Shown here piece by piece: positions 20,013 to 32,059 of a DNA stretch of 42,432 nt. Each line of letters opens with the position of its first letter. Positions within the stretch are counted from its first letter, which is position 1. Both the position numbers and the translations under genes were made by a program. The stretch is taken from positions 1 through 42,432 of the forward strand of contig JAQGDQ010001404.1 of assembly GCA_030141605.1 (NCBI GenBank). The letters are read 5' to 3'. The stretch comes from Tubiluchus corallicola. Lineage: Eukaryota; Priapulida; Priapulimorpha; Priapulimorphida; Tubiluchidae. The notes under the pieces were generated by a model that ran no database searches, was not told the DNA's origin, and saw only the letters and a program-made list of their open reading frames with translations.

Positions 20013-21966
20013 AACAAGACTGACCCCCTTTAAGAAAGTCACTTTGCCACGCCTCGAACTGTCAGCTGCTGTGCTTGCAGTAAAAGTTGATTCTATGGCA
20101 CGGAAGGAATTAAGCATTCCTATAGGTACTTCTACATTTTGGGTCGACAGCACAATTGTTCTTGGCTATATCAACAATGAAAGGGCGAGATACAAAACCT
20201 TTGTGGCTAACCGGTTAGCTACCATACACAGCTTAACAGTTCCCAGCCAATGGAGGCATGTCTCTGGAGATGAAAATCCAGCAAATGATGCATCGCGAGG
20301 TTTGTCTGCAAGAGATTTAATCGCAAGTGTCAGATGGCTGCATGGCCCAGAATTTCTTTACAAACCTGAACCAGAATGGCCAGTTCAAACAGTTCTGCCC
20401 ACAGTGGATAGTCACGACAATGAGATAAAGCAAAGTGTTAAAGTCTTATTGTGTGAAGCTAACTCTTCCAAGTCAGAAGCTACTGACAAGCTTATGGAAT
20501 ATTATAGTAGCTTCTACAAACTTAAAAAAGCTGTCACATGGTTTTTGCGAGTGAAAGCCATTTTAAAGAACAAAATCACAAAAAGACAGATCCCATCCTC
20601 TCAATGCTATAATACAGAGATTTCTGTTTCAGAGGTGGAGCAAGCAGAAAAGGCGATTCTCGGCTATATCCAACGCCAACACTTTACTCGGGAATACAAA
20701 ACCTTATCTGCAGGACAAGCTGTCTCCAAATCGAGCAAGATTGCTAAGTTAAATCCTGTCCTGTCTAAGGACAACCTCATTGTTGTTGGAGGGCGACTTA
20801 GAAATGCAGCGCTACCTGAAGCTGCCAAACATCCTGCAGTACTTCCTAAAGAGCATCATGTTTCAACCTTAATAATCCGTCATTACCATGAAACCAATGG
20901 TCACATTGGAAGAGAACATGTGCTCTCCTTAGTTCGCTCTGCTTACTGGATTATTCGAGGACGGGCACTTACAAAGAAACTATTAAAATATTGTCGTAAG
21001 TGCCGTCGTCTCTATGCACCCCTGGAGAGCCAGAAAATGGCAGATTTGCCAGCTGATCGTGTAGAAGGAACTCATGCTTTCGAATGTGTAGGTGTAGACT
21101 GCTTCGGAACCTTTTATGTTGTCAGAGGGCGTGCAAAAGCTAAGCGATATGGCTGCATTTTTACTTGCACCACCACTAGAGCAGTTCACCTAGAGATTTT
21201 ACACACCCTCGAAACCAGCTCTTTCATTCAAGCACTGCAACGTTTCATAAGCCGAAGAGGTCCACCAAGACTAATCAGGTCTGATCAAGGTACAAATTTT
21301 GTTGGCGCCCAAAAGGAGCTTCAGAATTCCATAACCGAATGGAACCAAAGTCAAATTCAAAGCACTCTACGTCAGAAAAATATAGAGTGGATCTTCAACC
21401 CTGCTTCAGCTAGCCATTTTGGTGGCTTCTGTGAGAGCATGATTAGAAGTGTAAAGAAAGTTTTAGTCAGTATCTTAGAACAGCAAACACTGGATGACGA
21501 AAGACTTAGTACACTATTCTGTCTAGTAGAGGCCATTTTAAATAGCCTGCCCCTTACCATTGTTTCAGAAGATCCAAATGACTTAGAAGCTCTGACACCA
21601 AACCATTTGTTGCTGCTTCGACCAAATCCTGCACTGCCGCCTGGCAACTTCGAAGTAAAGGACCAATACAAAAAGAAGTGGCGCCAAGTCCAGTACATGG
21701 CAGACTTATTCTGGACAAGATGGTATCGTGAATACTTGCCAACGTTACAACTGCGAACAAAATGGTTACGAAGCAAAGAAAATCTCAAAGCTGGAGACGT
21801 AGTTTTGGTAAGCGATAATGTCCATCGAAGCCAGTGGATACTTGGGCGAATTACAGATGTCAAGACAAGTGATGATGGATGCGTCCGCTCTGCAACCATA
21901 AAGACCAAAAGTACGCTTCTAACCCGACCTATACACAAATTATGTTTAATTGAAAAAGCAGATTAA
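19888..21966 (+). pseudogene. pol: BEL/Pao RNase H remainder, integrase and C-terminal domain (692 aa ORF)
   Basis: The true element protein enters this frame near 20005; the first 35 or so residues are an out-of-frame shadow of the RT ORF. RNase H acids follow in LPRLELSAAV (E), FWVDSTIVLGYI (D) and NPANDASRG (D). The integrase has an HHCC zinc finger (HYHETNGHIGREH ... CRKC), VGVDCFG (first D), IRSDQGTNF (second D) and HFGGFCESM (E, 50 residues after the second D). The C-terminal region about 600-690 resembles DUF5641. This part is otherwise intact. Confidence 0.93.
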
Positions 21967-22019
21967 TTTTGTTATTCCTTTAGTGGGAAATGGCACTCAA
22001 GTCCCATTTAAAGGGGGTG

Positions 22020-22415
22020 TGTTAAGGTCAGTTTCTGGCCTTAACATGTAGGTGGCAGCACCTATGGAACTTACCTGTAATTTTTACCTGTGAGGTGGTA
22101 AATTGGGTGCCTCGCTAAACACGCTGACACAAGGCTCAGCAAATGTTTAGTAATGTTTGATAATGTTTAAGTATAGTGTCTCTACCTGATTTGCCGTTAA
22201 CCTGTATGACGTTTCAAGAATCTATTAAGTTTTTTATAGCCGCACGATGTAAGTAACATTTACTTTAATATCTTAAATTATAATAATCAATTTATTATAC
22301 ATTTGTATGCAGTGAGAAGCTGTCAAATTTATTATTTTCATTTTTTGTATATACAGAAATAAAAATTTCTGAGACACACTATGCCATGAAGGAAATTCTT
22401 TGTGTTCCCGTCACA
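22020..22415 (+). repeat. 3' LTR of the left BEL/Pao copy
   Basis: It runs TGTTAAGG to CCCGTCACA, 396 bp, preceded by the purine tract AAAGGGGG. It is identical by eye to the 3' LTR of the right copy. It has a GTAAGT at the LTR-intron donor position (22250) and AATAAA near 22358. It is cut directly by the N run. Confidence 0.95.
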
Positions 22416-22800
22416 NNNNNNNNNNNNNNNNNNNNNNNNNNNNNNNNNNNNNNNNNNNNNNNNNNNNNNNNNNNNNNNNNNNNNNNNNNNNNNNNNNNNN
22501 NNNNNNNNNNNNNNNNNNNNNNNNNNNNNNNNNNNNNNNNNNNNNNNNNNNNNNNNNNNNNNNNNNNNNNNNNNNNNNNNNNNNNNNNNNNNNNNNNNNN
22601 NNNNNNNNNNNNNNNNNNNNNNNNNNNNNNNNNNNNNNNNNNNNNNNNNNNNNNNNNNNNNNNNNNNNNNNNNNNNNNNNNNNNNNNNNNNNNNNNNNNN
22701 NNNNNNNNNNNNNNNNNNNNNNNNNNNNNNNNNNNNNNNNNNNNNNNNNNNNNNNNNNNNNNNNNNNNNNNNNNNNNNNNNNNNNNNNNNNNNNNNNNNN
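22416..22800. other. Assembly gap, 385 N
   Basis: The run of N lies exactly between TCACA (end of the left 3' LTR) and TGTGA (end of the right 3' LTR). No flanking non-element base is visible on either side. Translated frames through it are meaningless. Confidence 1.
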
Positions 22801-23196
22801 TGTGACGGGAACACAAAGAATTTCCTTCATGGCATAGTGTGTCTCAGAAATTTTTATTTCTGTATATACAAAAAATGAAAATAATAAATTTGACAGCTTC
22901 TCACTGCATACAAATGTATAATAAATTGATTATTATAATTTAAGATATTAAAGTAAATGTTACTTACATCGTGCGGCTATAAAAAACTTAATAGATTCTT
23001 GAAACGTCATACAGGTTAACGGCAAATCAGGTAGAGACACTATACTTAAACATTATCAAACATTACTAAACATTTGCTGAGCCTTGTGTCAGCGTGTTTA
23101 GCGAGGCACCCAATTTACCACCTCACAGGTAAAAATTACAGGTAAGTTCCATAGGTGCTGCCACCTACATGTTAAGGCCAGAAACTGACCTTAACA
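22801..23196 (-). repeat. 3' LTR of the right BEL/Pao copy
   Basis: Mirror of 22020-22415 and identical by eye; the purine tract is at 23199-23207 on the minus strand. Confidence 0.95.
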
Positions 23197-23249
23197 CACC
23201 CCCTTTAAATGGGACTTGAGTGCCATTTCCCACTAAAGGAATAACAAAA

Positions 23250-25328
23250 TTAATCTGCTTTTTCAATTAAACATAATTTGTGTATAGGTCGGGTTAGAAG
23301 CGTACTTTTGGTCTTTATGGTTGCAGAGCGGACGCATCCATCATCACTTGTCTTGACATCTGTAATTCGCCCAAGTATCCACTGGCTTCGATGGACATTA
23401 TCGCTTACCAAAACTACGTCTCCAGCTTTGAGATTTTCTTTGCTTCGTAACCATTTTGTTCGCAGTTGTAACGTTGGCAAGTATTCACGATACCATCTTG
23501 TCCAGAATAAGTCTGCCATGTACTGGACTTGGCGCCACTTCTTTTTGTATTGGTCCTTTACTTCGAAGTTGCCAGGCGGCAGTGCAGGATTTGGTCGAAG
23601 CAGCAACAAATGGTTTGGTGTCAGAGCTTCTAAGTCATTTGGATCTTCTGAAACAATGGTAAGGGGCAGGCTATTTAAAATGGCCTCTACTAGACAGAAT
23701 AGTGTACTAAGTCTTTCGTCATCCAGTGTTTGCTGTTCTAAGATACTGACTAAAACTTTCTTTACACTTCTAATCATGCTCTCACAGAAGCCACCAAAAT
23801 GGCTAGCTGAAGCAGGGTTGAAGATCCACTCTATATTTTTCTGACGTAGAGTGCTTTGAATTTGACTTTGGTTCCATTCGGTTATGGAATTCTGAAGCTC
23901 CTTTTGGGCGCCAACAAAATTTGTACCTTGATCAGACCTGATTAGTCTTGGTGGACCTCTTCGGCTTATGAAACGTTGCAGTGCTTGAATGAAAGAGCTG
24001 GTTTCGAGGGTGTGTAAAATCTCTAGGTGAACTGCTCTAGTGGTGGTGCAAGTAAAAATGCAGCCATATCGCTTAGCTTTTGCACGCCCTCTGACAACAT
24101 AAAAGGTTCCGAAGCAGTCTACACCTACACATTCGAAAGCATGAGTTCCTTCTACACGATCAGCTGGCAAATCTGCCATTTTCTGGCTCTCCAGGGGTGC
24201 ATAGAGACGACGGCACTTACGACAATATTTTAATAGTTTCTTTGTAAGTGCCCGTCCTCGAATAATCCAGTAAGCAGAGCGAACTAAGGAGAGCACATGT
24301 TCTCTTCCAATGTGACCATTGGTTTCATGGTAATGACGGATTATTAAGGTTGAAACATGATGCTCTTTAGGAAGTACTGCAGGATGTTTGGCAGCTTCAG
24401 GTAGCGCTGCATTTCTAAGTCGCCCTCCAACAACAATGAGGTTGTCCTTAGACAGGACAGGATTTAACTTAGCAATCTTGCTCGATTTGGAGACAGCTTG
24501 TCCTGCAGATAAGGTTTTGTATTCCCGAGTAAAGTGTTGGCGTTGGATATAGCCGAGAATCGCCTTTTCTGCTTGCTCCACCTCTGAAACAGAAATCTCT
24601 GTATTATAGCATTGAGAGGATGGGATCTGTCTTTTTGTGATTTTGTTCTTTAAAATGGCTTTCACTCGCAAAAACCATGTGACAGCTTTTTTAAGTTTGT
24701 AGAAGCTACTATAATATTCCATAAGCTTGTCAGTAGCTTCTGACTTGGAAGAGTTAGCTTCACACAATAAGACTTTAACACTTTGCTTTATCTCATTGTC
24801 GTGACTATCCACTGTGGGCAGAACTGTTTGAACTGGCCATTCTGGTTCAGGTTTGTAAAGAAATTCTGGGCCATGCAGCCATCTGACACTTGCGATTAAA
24901 TCTCTTGCAGACAAACCTCGCGATGCATCATTTGCTGGATTTTCATCTCCAGAGACATGCCTCCATTGGCTGGGAACTGTTAAGCTGTGTATGGTAGCTA
25001 ACCGGTTAGCCACAAAGGTTTTGTATCTCGCCCTTTCATTGTTGATATAGCCAAGAACAATTGTGCTGTCGACCCAAAATGTAGAAGTACCTATAGGAAT
25101 GCTTAATTCCTTCCGTGCCATAGAATCAACTTTTACTGCAAGCACAGCAGCTGACAGTTCGAGGCGTGGCAAAGTGACTTTCTTAAAGGGGGTCAGTCTT
25201 GTTTTACTCACCACAAATGTACAGAAGTATATCTCCTGCAGCATTTGCTGATCTAAGATATGATACAGTTCCAAGGGCTCTTTCGGATGCATCTGAGAAA
25301 TGATGAAGCTGGTATGAAACAGCTTCAA
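23250..25328 (-). pseudogene. pol: BEL/Pao RNase H remainder and integrase, right copy
   Basis: The 692-residue frame is identical to the left copy (19888-21966), with the same RNase H and DDE integrase signatures. The real protein enters the frame near 25211. Confidence 0.93.
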
Positions 25329-26463
25329 AGTTTGGTGGTGTAAAACACCGACTCAGGTGCACATCTTTGATTAAGTCAAGTTCTTCTAACCATCTTTTCC
25401 ATTGTTGTTTCACATGATCCTCCAAAGGTTCATCCCAGGATTTCTTCAATCGTGTTTCTTCCTGAAATAGTAACTTCGCTTGCAGAACATAGGGACTTAT
25501 TATTCCCATAGGATCATATGATGAAGCCATTACACTCAAAAGACCATGGCGTGTCATCGGTTTTTCTTTTTTCCTAACAAGAATACTAAAATGGTCTGCT
25601 TCCATGTTCCATGCAATGGCAAGAACCCGATCAACAGGCAAGGATGAGTTATCTAAATCAATATCCTTCACTGATTTCCCTCTTTCTTCTGCAGGGATAG
25701 AGTTGAGAACTTCTCGGTCATTGCTGCACCATTTTGTTAAATGGAAGCCACCATGGTGAAGTAAACTGGTTAGGTCTTCTATCATTGCAATACCTTCCTG
25801 AGTTGTTGAAAGAGACTTAAGAAGATCGTCTACATAGAAATTGCTTATAACTGTTTGTACCACGGTGCTGTTGTACAAAGCTCTGTTGTCCATGGCTGTT
25901 TTCTGGAGTGCATATGATGCAATACTTGGGCACCATATTCCGCCAAAAATATGGACTGTCATCCTGTATATTTTAGGTTTTAGTTCTATATTGCCTCCAG
26001 GCCACCAAAGGAAACGGAGTACATCTCTGTCAGCAGGAGTGACTCTCACCTGGTAAAACATACTCTGGATGTCAGCAGTGATTGCTATTTTACCTTCTCT
26101 AAATCTGAGCAGGACGCCAAGGAGCTTGTTGGTTAGATCAGGTCCTTGCATTACAATTTTGTTTAATGTTGTGCCAGCAAAACTCACAGCACAATCAAAT
26201 ACTACTCTTGTTTTCTCTGGCTTGCTCTCACTTTTAACACTAAAGTGTGGCAAATACCACACCTTGCCATCAGTGGTTGCAGCTTCCTCATTTACAGGTT
26301 CAGCATATCCTTTTTCGAGCAAGTCACTGATCTCTTTAGAGTATTTGTTGTGAAGGGCCTCATCTTGCTTAAACTTCTTCTTCAAACCTTCAAGTCTCTT
26401 CTCTGCTACAATTTTGTTATTTGGCAAATCGGGAGATTCGCTTCTAAATGGGATATCCATCAT
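25204..26463 (-). pseudogene. pol: BEL/Pao reverse transcriptase, right copy
   Basis: The 419-residue frame is identical to the left copy, with motif A ITADIQSMFYQ and motif C FYVDDLL. It is cut off from RNase H by the same frame change. Confidence 0.93.
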
Positions 26464-26835
26464 ATAGTGTGGTCTTCAGTCAGTGTTGCGGATCGTTCCC
26501 AGATGTTAACAGTTCTTACATCTTCGACAGAAGGTTTATGGCTGTTATCTTCACAAGATTCTAGCTGCCAGAATCGCTCTACTTGTTGCTCCAGTGTTAC
26601 AGGCTGCAAAATGCTAAGGTTACAACTGATATGCTCGGCTTCAGTTGGTCCAAGTGGTCCATTTAGGGTCCAACCCAAGACACTGAGCGATGCCCAAGGA
26701 GCATGTTTAGGTCCTTTTGAGAGCGAGAGCTTCAGGCACATCTTGCCCTATGAGAAGGCCAAGTTCCAGAGACTGAGATCTGTCCTGGGCAACATAGACG
26801 TCAATGCCTTGTAAGTGTGGCCAAGAGCTCAAGTT
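26460..26835 (-). pseudogene. BEL/Pao protease-RT linker, right copy
   Basis: It carries the same two frame changes as the left copy around the GQDVPEAL and LGWTLNGPLG blocks. Confidence 0.8.
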
Positions 26836-27687
26836 CTAATAAACAGGTAAATGCTCCATCTCTAACATAAGGGATGGTCTTGTAAAGACAAGAGGGAGAT
26901 CTATGGTGACATTGTAGCTTGGATCAGACACTTGTAGTTTAGTGACTTTACTCTTCTTCTGGCTCTGTTTAGCATCAAGCGTTGTCAAAATTAATGTTTC
27001 TTCTCTGCCCTGAGCACCTAACTTTTCATATATTTGGCTAGAGCAGAATGTATTTGTCGAACCAGGGTCAAGACGTGCTAGTGTCTTTAATGGTTTACCA
27101 CCTGGTATGTTAACAAATACTGGCAAGATAGGCAAAGCTACATTGCACTTAGAAGGCTCATGCGTCTTCTTTATGTAACCACTTTGACAATTGTGCTCAC
27201 TATCTTCTTCTTTTAGTTTCTCGTTATCTTCTTCATTATTCTTCTTTTCTTTTTCTTCTCCACTATACGGCCTGCTGTTGGGTTTGTGTGTAGCAGCAGC
27301 AGTGCTAATATTTCCTCGCATATTCTGAGCATGCAAGAAAGTGGAATGTTTTCTCTTGCAAACATCACAGCGATTGGCTGACCTACATGATGCACTACTG
27401 TGGTTAGGCTTCAGGCAATTAAAACATAGTTTGTGTTGCTTGGCTACCTCTAGCCTTCCAGGTACAGTTAGCCTCTTGAACTTGAAGCATTTCTGAAGCC
27501 GATGTGCTTCAGAACACAGGGTACATGAAAGTGAAGTCTTCTCTTCAGATTTGTCAGGTTCACGTGTATGTGAACTAGCAAATGTTCCAGAACTAGCAAA
27601 AATGTTTACAGAATTAGACTTTGGTTTAGGCTTATAGGTGTCCTTCCTCTCGGATGGTTTCCTATGAAACGTGGGATCATTTTTCAA
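26836..27687 (-). pseudogene. BEL/Pao zinc knuckles and aspartic protease, right copy
   Basis: The 283-residue frame is identical to the left copy, including LDPGS at the protease active site and the TAG that ends it. Confidence 0.85.
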
Positions 27688-28954
27688 TCTGTGCCTGTGT
27701 TTCTATGAAAGTGACAACATCAAAGATGTCTGGATTTCTCCCAGAAGATTTAATATTATGAACCTCTTTCCTCCAGTGAGAATGAATGCCAATGGGCAAT
27801 TTGTCAACGATTTGTACGAGATTTCCTTGAGCATTAATCTCGGACAAATAACCTAAACTTGACAGAGTTTCATAACAAGCACGCAACAAGTCTGCATATT
27901 CCTGTAATGTCTGATATTCCGCAGCCTTAATGGGTTTGAAATCCGAAATCTGTTTGATCCATGCTTGAGTGATATTAAATTCATTTCCAAACTGCTGCTT
28001 TAGCATGCGCTTTGCTTTTGTGTAACCTACAACTGGGTCCATTGTCACACAGCAGTCAATATAACGTTTTACTTTGTCACTGCAAAACTGAAGAAGGAGT
28101 GTTAATCTGGCAACGTTGTCAGTTGTGTAATTCTCAACCGTTGTTTCAAACTGTTTAATGAAGCGACAATACTGCAACGGGCTGCCATCGAATTTCTCTA
28201 TCTCGATACCAGGCAATGGACAACCATAAAACTGGTAAGGGGGTTGTACTGCTGGCAGAGGACTCCCTTTGATTTCAGGTTGCTTGACACGTAAAGGTGC
28301 CTGAAAGGAACTGCTTCCTGGTTGCTCTGGCTGAAAGGAACTGCTTCCTGGTTGCTCTGCCTGCAAGGAACTGCATCCTGGTTGCTCTTGGCAATAATTT
28401 GCTACCCAGTCTCTCGTTTGCTCTCTTTTGTCAACAAAGGAAACGACCTCGGAAGAACGTGGACTACCGGCTTCAAACTGAGCAAAGACAGTTGCCTCAG
28501 CGTCTGCTTGCTTTATTTCAGTAGCTATCTTCAACTGTTCTTGTTGCAAAACTAACTTTTGCTTTTCTTGTTCGAGCTGCATTTCATTTAACTGCAATTT
28601 TGCCTTTTCTGCAAGTGCTTGTTGCTTAATCATAAGAGCAGCCTTTTTCGGTTCAGCTGACATTCTTTGTGCTGTTGCCGAAACAGTGGTTGATTTTGAA
28701 CTACGTGAATGAGGAGACTTGTGACTTTTGTGCGTTCTGTGGCTTCTTAGTTCGCCTAAGCTTTCCTCTTTGTCCTCACTGTCAGGTATAGCGGCAGGTG
28801 TTAGCTGCGTTTCATCATCAGTTGAGCTGGAAGCTGCGCCTTCGCACTGCAACAGCCTATCAATTAATTCCTGCTTCCGACCGCTAACAGGTAAACATTT
28901 GTCCTTAAGCATTCGCTGTAACTGAGGGACAGTTTTCTTACCTAAATCAGACAT
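27677..28954 (-). CDS. gag: BEL/Pao Gag with SAP domain, right copy (425 aa)
   Basis: It is the same as the left Gag except for one residue in the second 10-residue repeat (Ser instead of Ala). It has the SAP domain, coiled coil, repeats and DUF1759-like region. Confidence 0.9.
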   Translation of the reverse strand: MSDLGKKTVPQLQRMLKDKCLPVSGRKQELIDRLLQCEGAASSSTDDETQLTPAAIPDSEDKEESLGELRSHRTHKSHKSPHSRSSKSTTVSATAQRMSAEPKKAALMIKQQALAEKAKLQLNEMQLEQEKQKLVLQQEQLKIATEIKQADAEATVFAQFEAGSPRSSEVVSFVDKREQTRDWVANYCQEQPGCSSLQAEQPGSSSFQPEQPGSSSFQAPLRVKQPEIKGSPLPAVQPPYQFYGCPLPGIEIEKFDGSPLQYCRFIKQFETTVENYTTDNVARLTLLLQFCSDKVKRYIDCCVTMDPVVGYTKAKRMLKQQFGNEFNITQAWIKQISDFKPIKAAEYQTLQEYADLLRACYETLSSLGYLSEINAQGNLVQIVDKLPIGIHSHWRKEVHNIKSSGRNPDIFDVVTFIETQAQIEK

Positions 28955-29605
28955 GCTTCAAAATACAGCAAAGTACAATTCAGTAAAATAATACAAGTAG
29001 CTAAGTAGATAAACTAGTGAAATAGGCATAAAAATCCATGTATCAAATAGTGACGATAACATATGGTCTAATTCTTTATGCACCGCACAGTACTACTAGT
29101 ATTTAGGCAATTAGGTAAACTGTACAACAAATCAAAGCATTATCTGACAGTGTAGAAATTCACCTTATTCTCTACACTAACATATTGAAATAATACCAAG
29201 TCGAAAATAAAATGTAATCTTAATTGGTATGGCTGTGAATATTTCAAAACTTTAATACTATTAAACCTTCAATACTTCAGTACTAAACAGCCCAAGCGAA
29301 TCTTACAAGTCTTAATGACTTAATAACTATATGCGCAAAATTAACGCAATAATTTTATGCAGTAGGTTAGTATTTCAGGTCAGTTCACCACACTGATACA
29401 GTTCTTAAAAGTCTTGGCAATGGGCAATTCACATAATACAGGCCTGAGAAGCGTAGACGCATTTCCTGTCCTACTTCCGGCATGCAGTTATACACCTGTG
29501 CTGTAGGCTTCCTGACCTTGATCAACTTGGGCGGCTCGATGGCATGAAACCTCAGGTGGTTATGGCTGACGTTGAATTATCTCCAATATAGCCTTGATAA
29601 ATAAA
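28955..29605 (-). other. BEL/Pao 5' leader, right copy
   Basis: Mirror of 15611-16261 with two substitutions seen. No ORF and no identified primer-binding site. Confidence 0.7.
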
Positions 29606-30006
29606 TGTGACGGGAACACAAAGAATTTCCTTCATAGCATAGTGTGTCTCAGAAATCTTTATTTCTGTATATACAAAATAAATGAAAATAATAAATTTGA
29701 CTGCTTTTCACTGCTTACAAATGTATAATAATATAATTATTATAATTTAAAATAATAAAGTAAATGTTACTCACATCGTGCGGCTATAACAACTTAATAG
29801 ATCCTTGAAACGTCATACTGGTTTACAGCAAATCATGTAGAGACGCTATACTTGAACATTTATCAAACATTATTTAACGTTTGCTGAGGCTTCTGTGAGC
29901 GTGTTTAGTTAGGCACAACCTAATTTACAACTTCACAGGTAAAATTACAGGTAAGTTCACATAGGTGCTGCCACCTACATGATAAGGCCAGAAACTGACC
30001 TTAACA
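29606..30006 (-). repeat. 5' LTR of the right BEL/Pao copy
   Basis: It shares with the left 5' LTR the variants CCTAACTAAAC, AAACGTTAAATAATG and ACATGATTTGCTG, which are absent from both 3' LTRs. In the intron-like part, however, it differs from all the others (for example TTTATTATTTTAAATT). Length is about 401 bp. Confidence 0.92.
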
Positions 30007-32059
30007 ACAGATATAGTCCGGAATGCGAAGCATCATTTCATTGGTCGACTACAGATTTGTGTCAGCTTTGAGATAAAAAGTACTACCATGACAGGGCATT
30101 TTTGTACCAAAATTTTAGCTTCCTTGCTGGCATAAAAGCCGACTGATTGTTACAACTCTAGTACAGTGTAAGAAGCTGATTGCTATTTATCTATTATTTT
30201 TAGCATAATGACTATCTTGTGGAAATATATAAACTATTAGCTGGTCCTGCCCTGCTGGCTGCTGCCATCTGTTGGCTACTGTTAGAAGCTTTTGATAGAG
30301 CTAAACCTTGGTGATCGTTGAAGCATGGACTAATATGTGTTGGCTTGGAGCAGTGATTCATTTTAAGCCAGTCTGACCACATGCTCTGGTGTTGTTGTTA
30401 TTTTTGATGTTGGTATTCTTACCTGGACTATTGTCACCACTGAGGTTTGTCACTGTATGGACAGACAATGTTTGGTGAGGTGCCTTTACATTGCTTACAA
30501 GAACTCAGGTATGCACACCCTCCGAAGTTACCTTAAGAGACAAGTTTACTTCGGATGTTAAACTTAGGATCTAATGTTATGGCTAAACTAATTAGTTTTC
30601 ATAAATACGCTGTTCATGTAAAGTGTTGCGGAATGATGAATTCTCACTGGACTGTGTTTTTTCGACAACTGGAAATAATGTTACGTTCTAGTGCAGAAGT
30701 TTACTCATTTAAAAACTGTGTGCGGGACTGATATGCCAAGCAGTAGCCAGCTCCTCTTTGTTTTATGCTGATCTGATTGTATTTTTGATATTTGTCGATT
30801 GATATGTTGTTTATTGTTGTTTAAATAAGTATGCAAACTTTATTTCACAGTTTTTTTTCATTTACATTACAATCACAGAAAGGGTTGATAACGTAAAGAA
30901 AAGCTGAAGTGTGGTTCAAAGTCAAAATCACACTGGTGAATTTCCATTATTCTGAATTATTTATTAATGATAAAATTCCATGGTTGGTCCCTGGTCTCCA
31001 TGTTCTGACCCCCGTAGTACCATCAGCATTAACGCTCGCGGCATGAAGATTTAGGATTAACAAAACTAAAGTCACTTTGAAGATTATGTTCATGTATTAT
31101 TTACATATATCAAGTAAAGTTTTTACCCAAGTCCAGAGCTATCTTGTTACATTGTATAAACGAGTCTTCTTTTTTTTGAATGCGTAGTTGTGGGGTACTT
31201 TTTATATAAAATATTACTTGACGGAAAAAATTTCGGCAGATTTTTAGCATTTCCTAGAATTTTTTGCCAGAACTCCTTCATAGATAAGAAATTTCACAGA
31301 AAGTGTAATAAAATATCCCCTGTAAAGCGTAGTTAGATAATGCCGAATAATAAGTTGTTTTAGCATGTTAATTGAGCATAAATAATCAATAGAGCGTCGA
31401 CTATTACAGCCATTTTCTTTAAAATATAAATCATGGCAAAAAAGAAATTATTAGTACAATGATGGCACTAAAACAGAAATGCATAAAATGTCAATACAAA
31501 TCCGTAGATTAGAATTTAAATTGTGAAAATTAACATGGATGCAACTAGAAGAAATTGCACGGAGATGTAAACAAAAATTTACCTTACATATGAGATTGAT
31601 AAATGACCATAACACAATTAATAAACGATTAGTCGAAGTCTATATAATTAAGAATCACAGTAATAAGAGTTATAGGAATTAAAAACACTAAATTTTGCAA
31701 AAATTACAACAAGGGAAACACAAAACTAGAAACCCTCGGCATTTGTAATCGAGATTAAATCTGCAAGGACCATGACAGAACTTGAAAAACAAAGTCAAGC
31801 TGAATTAAAACACAGAAATGAGACATGGTGCTACCGATGATAGCTGGTTGTAAAGAATTGTGTAGGGGTTAATTATATACAAGGCCTTTGCTATCTTAAG
31901 ATCTTGAAATTCTTCTTCCACTACTTCAAAGGTTAAATTCAGTGTCGAACCCACAGCAATCACCCCCGCATGCAGTGAGAGTAAGCTGGTCCTTGCGGTG
32001 CTCCCCAATTCTGGTACAAAGATGACGCTTCATCTGCCAGATGTAATTCGCCTGGCAAA
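30007..32059. other. Non-coding stretch
   Basis: I see no gene on either strand. One short dispersed repeat is present at about 31175-31368 (listed separately). Confidence 0.6.
31175..31368 (+). repeat. Dispersed repeat, copy 1
   Basis: It shares long blocks with 36236-36474 in the same orientation, for example AGAACTCCTTCATAGA, AATTTCACAGAAAGTG, TAATAAAATATCC and CCGAATAATAAGTTGTTTTA. It is non-coding and probably a short non-autonomous element of unknown class. Confidence 0.8.

Larger units (their letters stand above)
15213..22415 (+). mobile_element. BEL/Pao LTR retrotransposon, left copy
   Basis: Order: 5' LTR (15213-15610), leader, gag with SAP and DUF1759-type domains, zinc knuckles, A17-type aspartic protease, reverse transcriptase, RNase H, integrase, a GGGGG-containing purine tract (22009-22017), 3' LTR (22020-22415). 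Domain order and the A17-like protease define BEL/Pao. Several frame changes and one stop disable the coding region. The 3' LTR runs straight into the N gap, so no target-site duplication can be read. Confidence 0.95.
22801..30006 (-). mobile_element. BEL/Pao LTR retrotransposon, right copy, inverted
   Basis: This is the mirror image of the left copy: every ORF obeys left + right coordinate = 45216, so there is no indel from the gap to the outer LTR. It has the same stop and frame changes. By eye I found four differences between the LTRs: 15635/29581, 15672/29544, 16877/28339 and 16951/28265. The outer end is CCTTAACA at 30006, followed by ACAGATATAG; no target-site duplication can be tested. 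Confidence 0.95.

Noticed and set aside
22338-22878. Six open frames across the gap
   Set aside because: They consist of N bases translated as X.
14964-30006. Whole 15 kb block treated as one composite insertion with target-site duplication
   Set aside because: The flanks ATTAT (left) and ACAGA (right) do not match, and the inner flanks are hidden in the N gap, so no duplication can be claimed.
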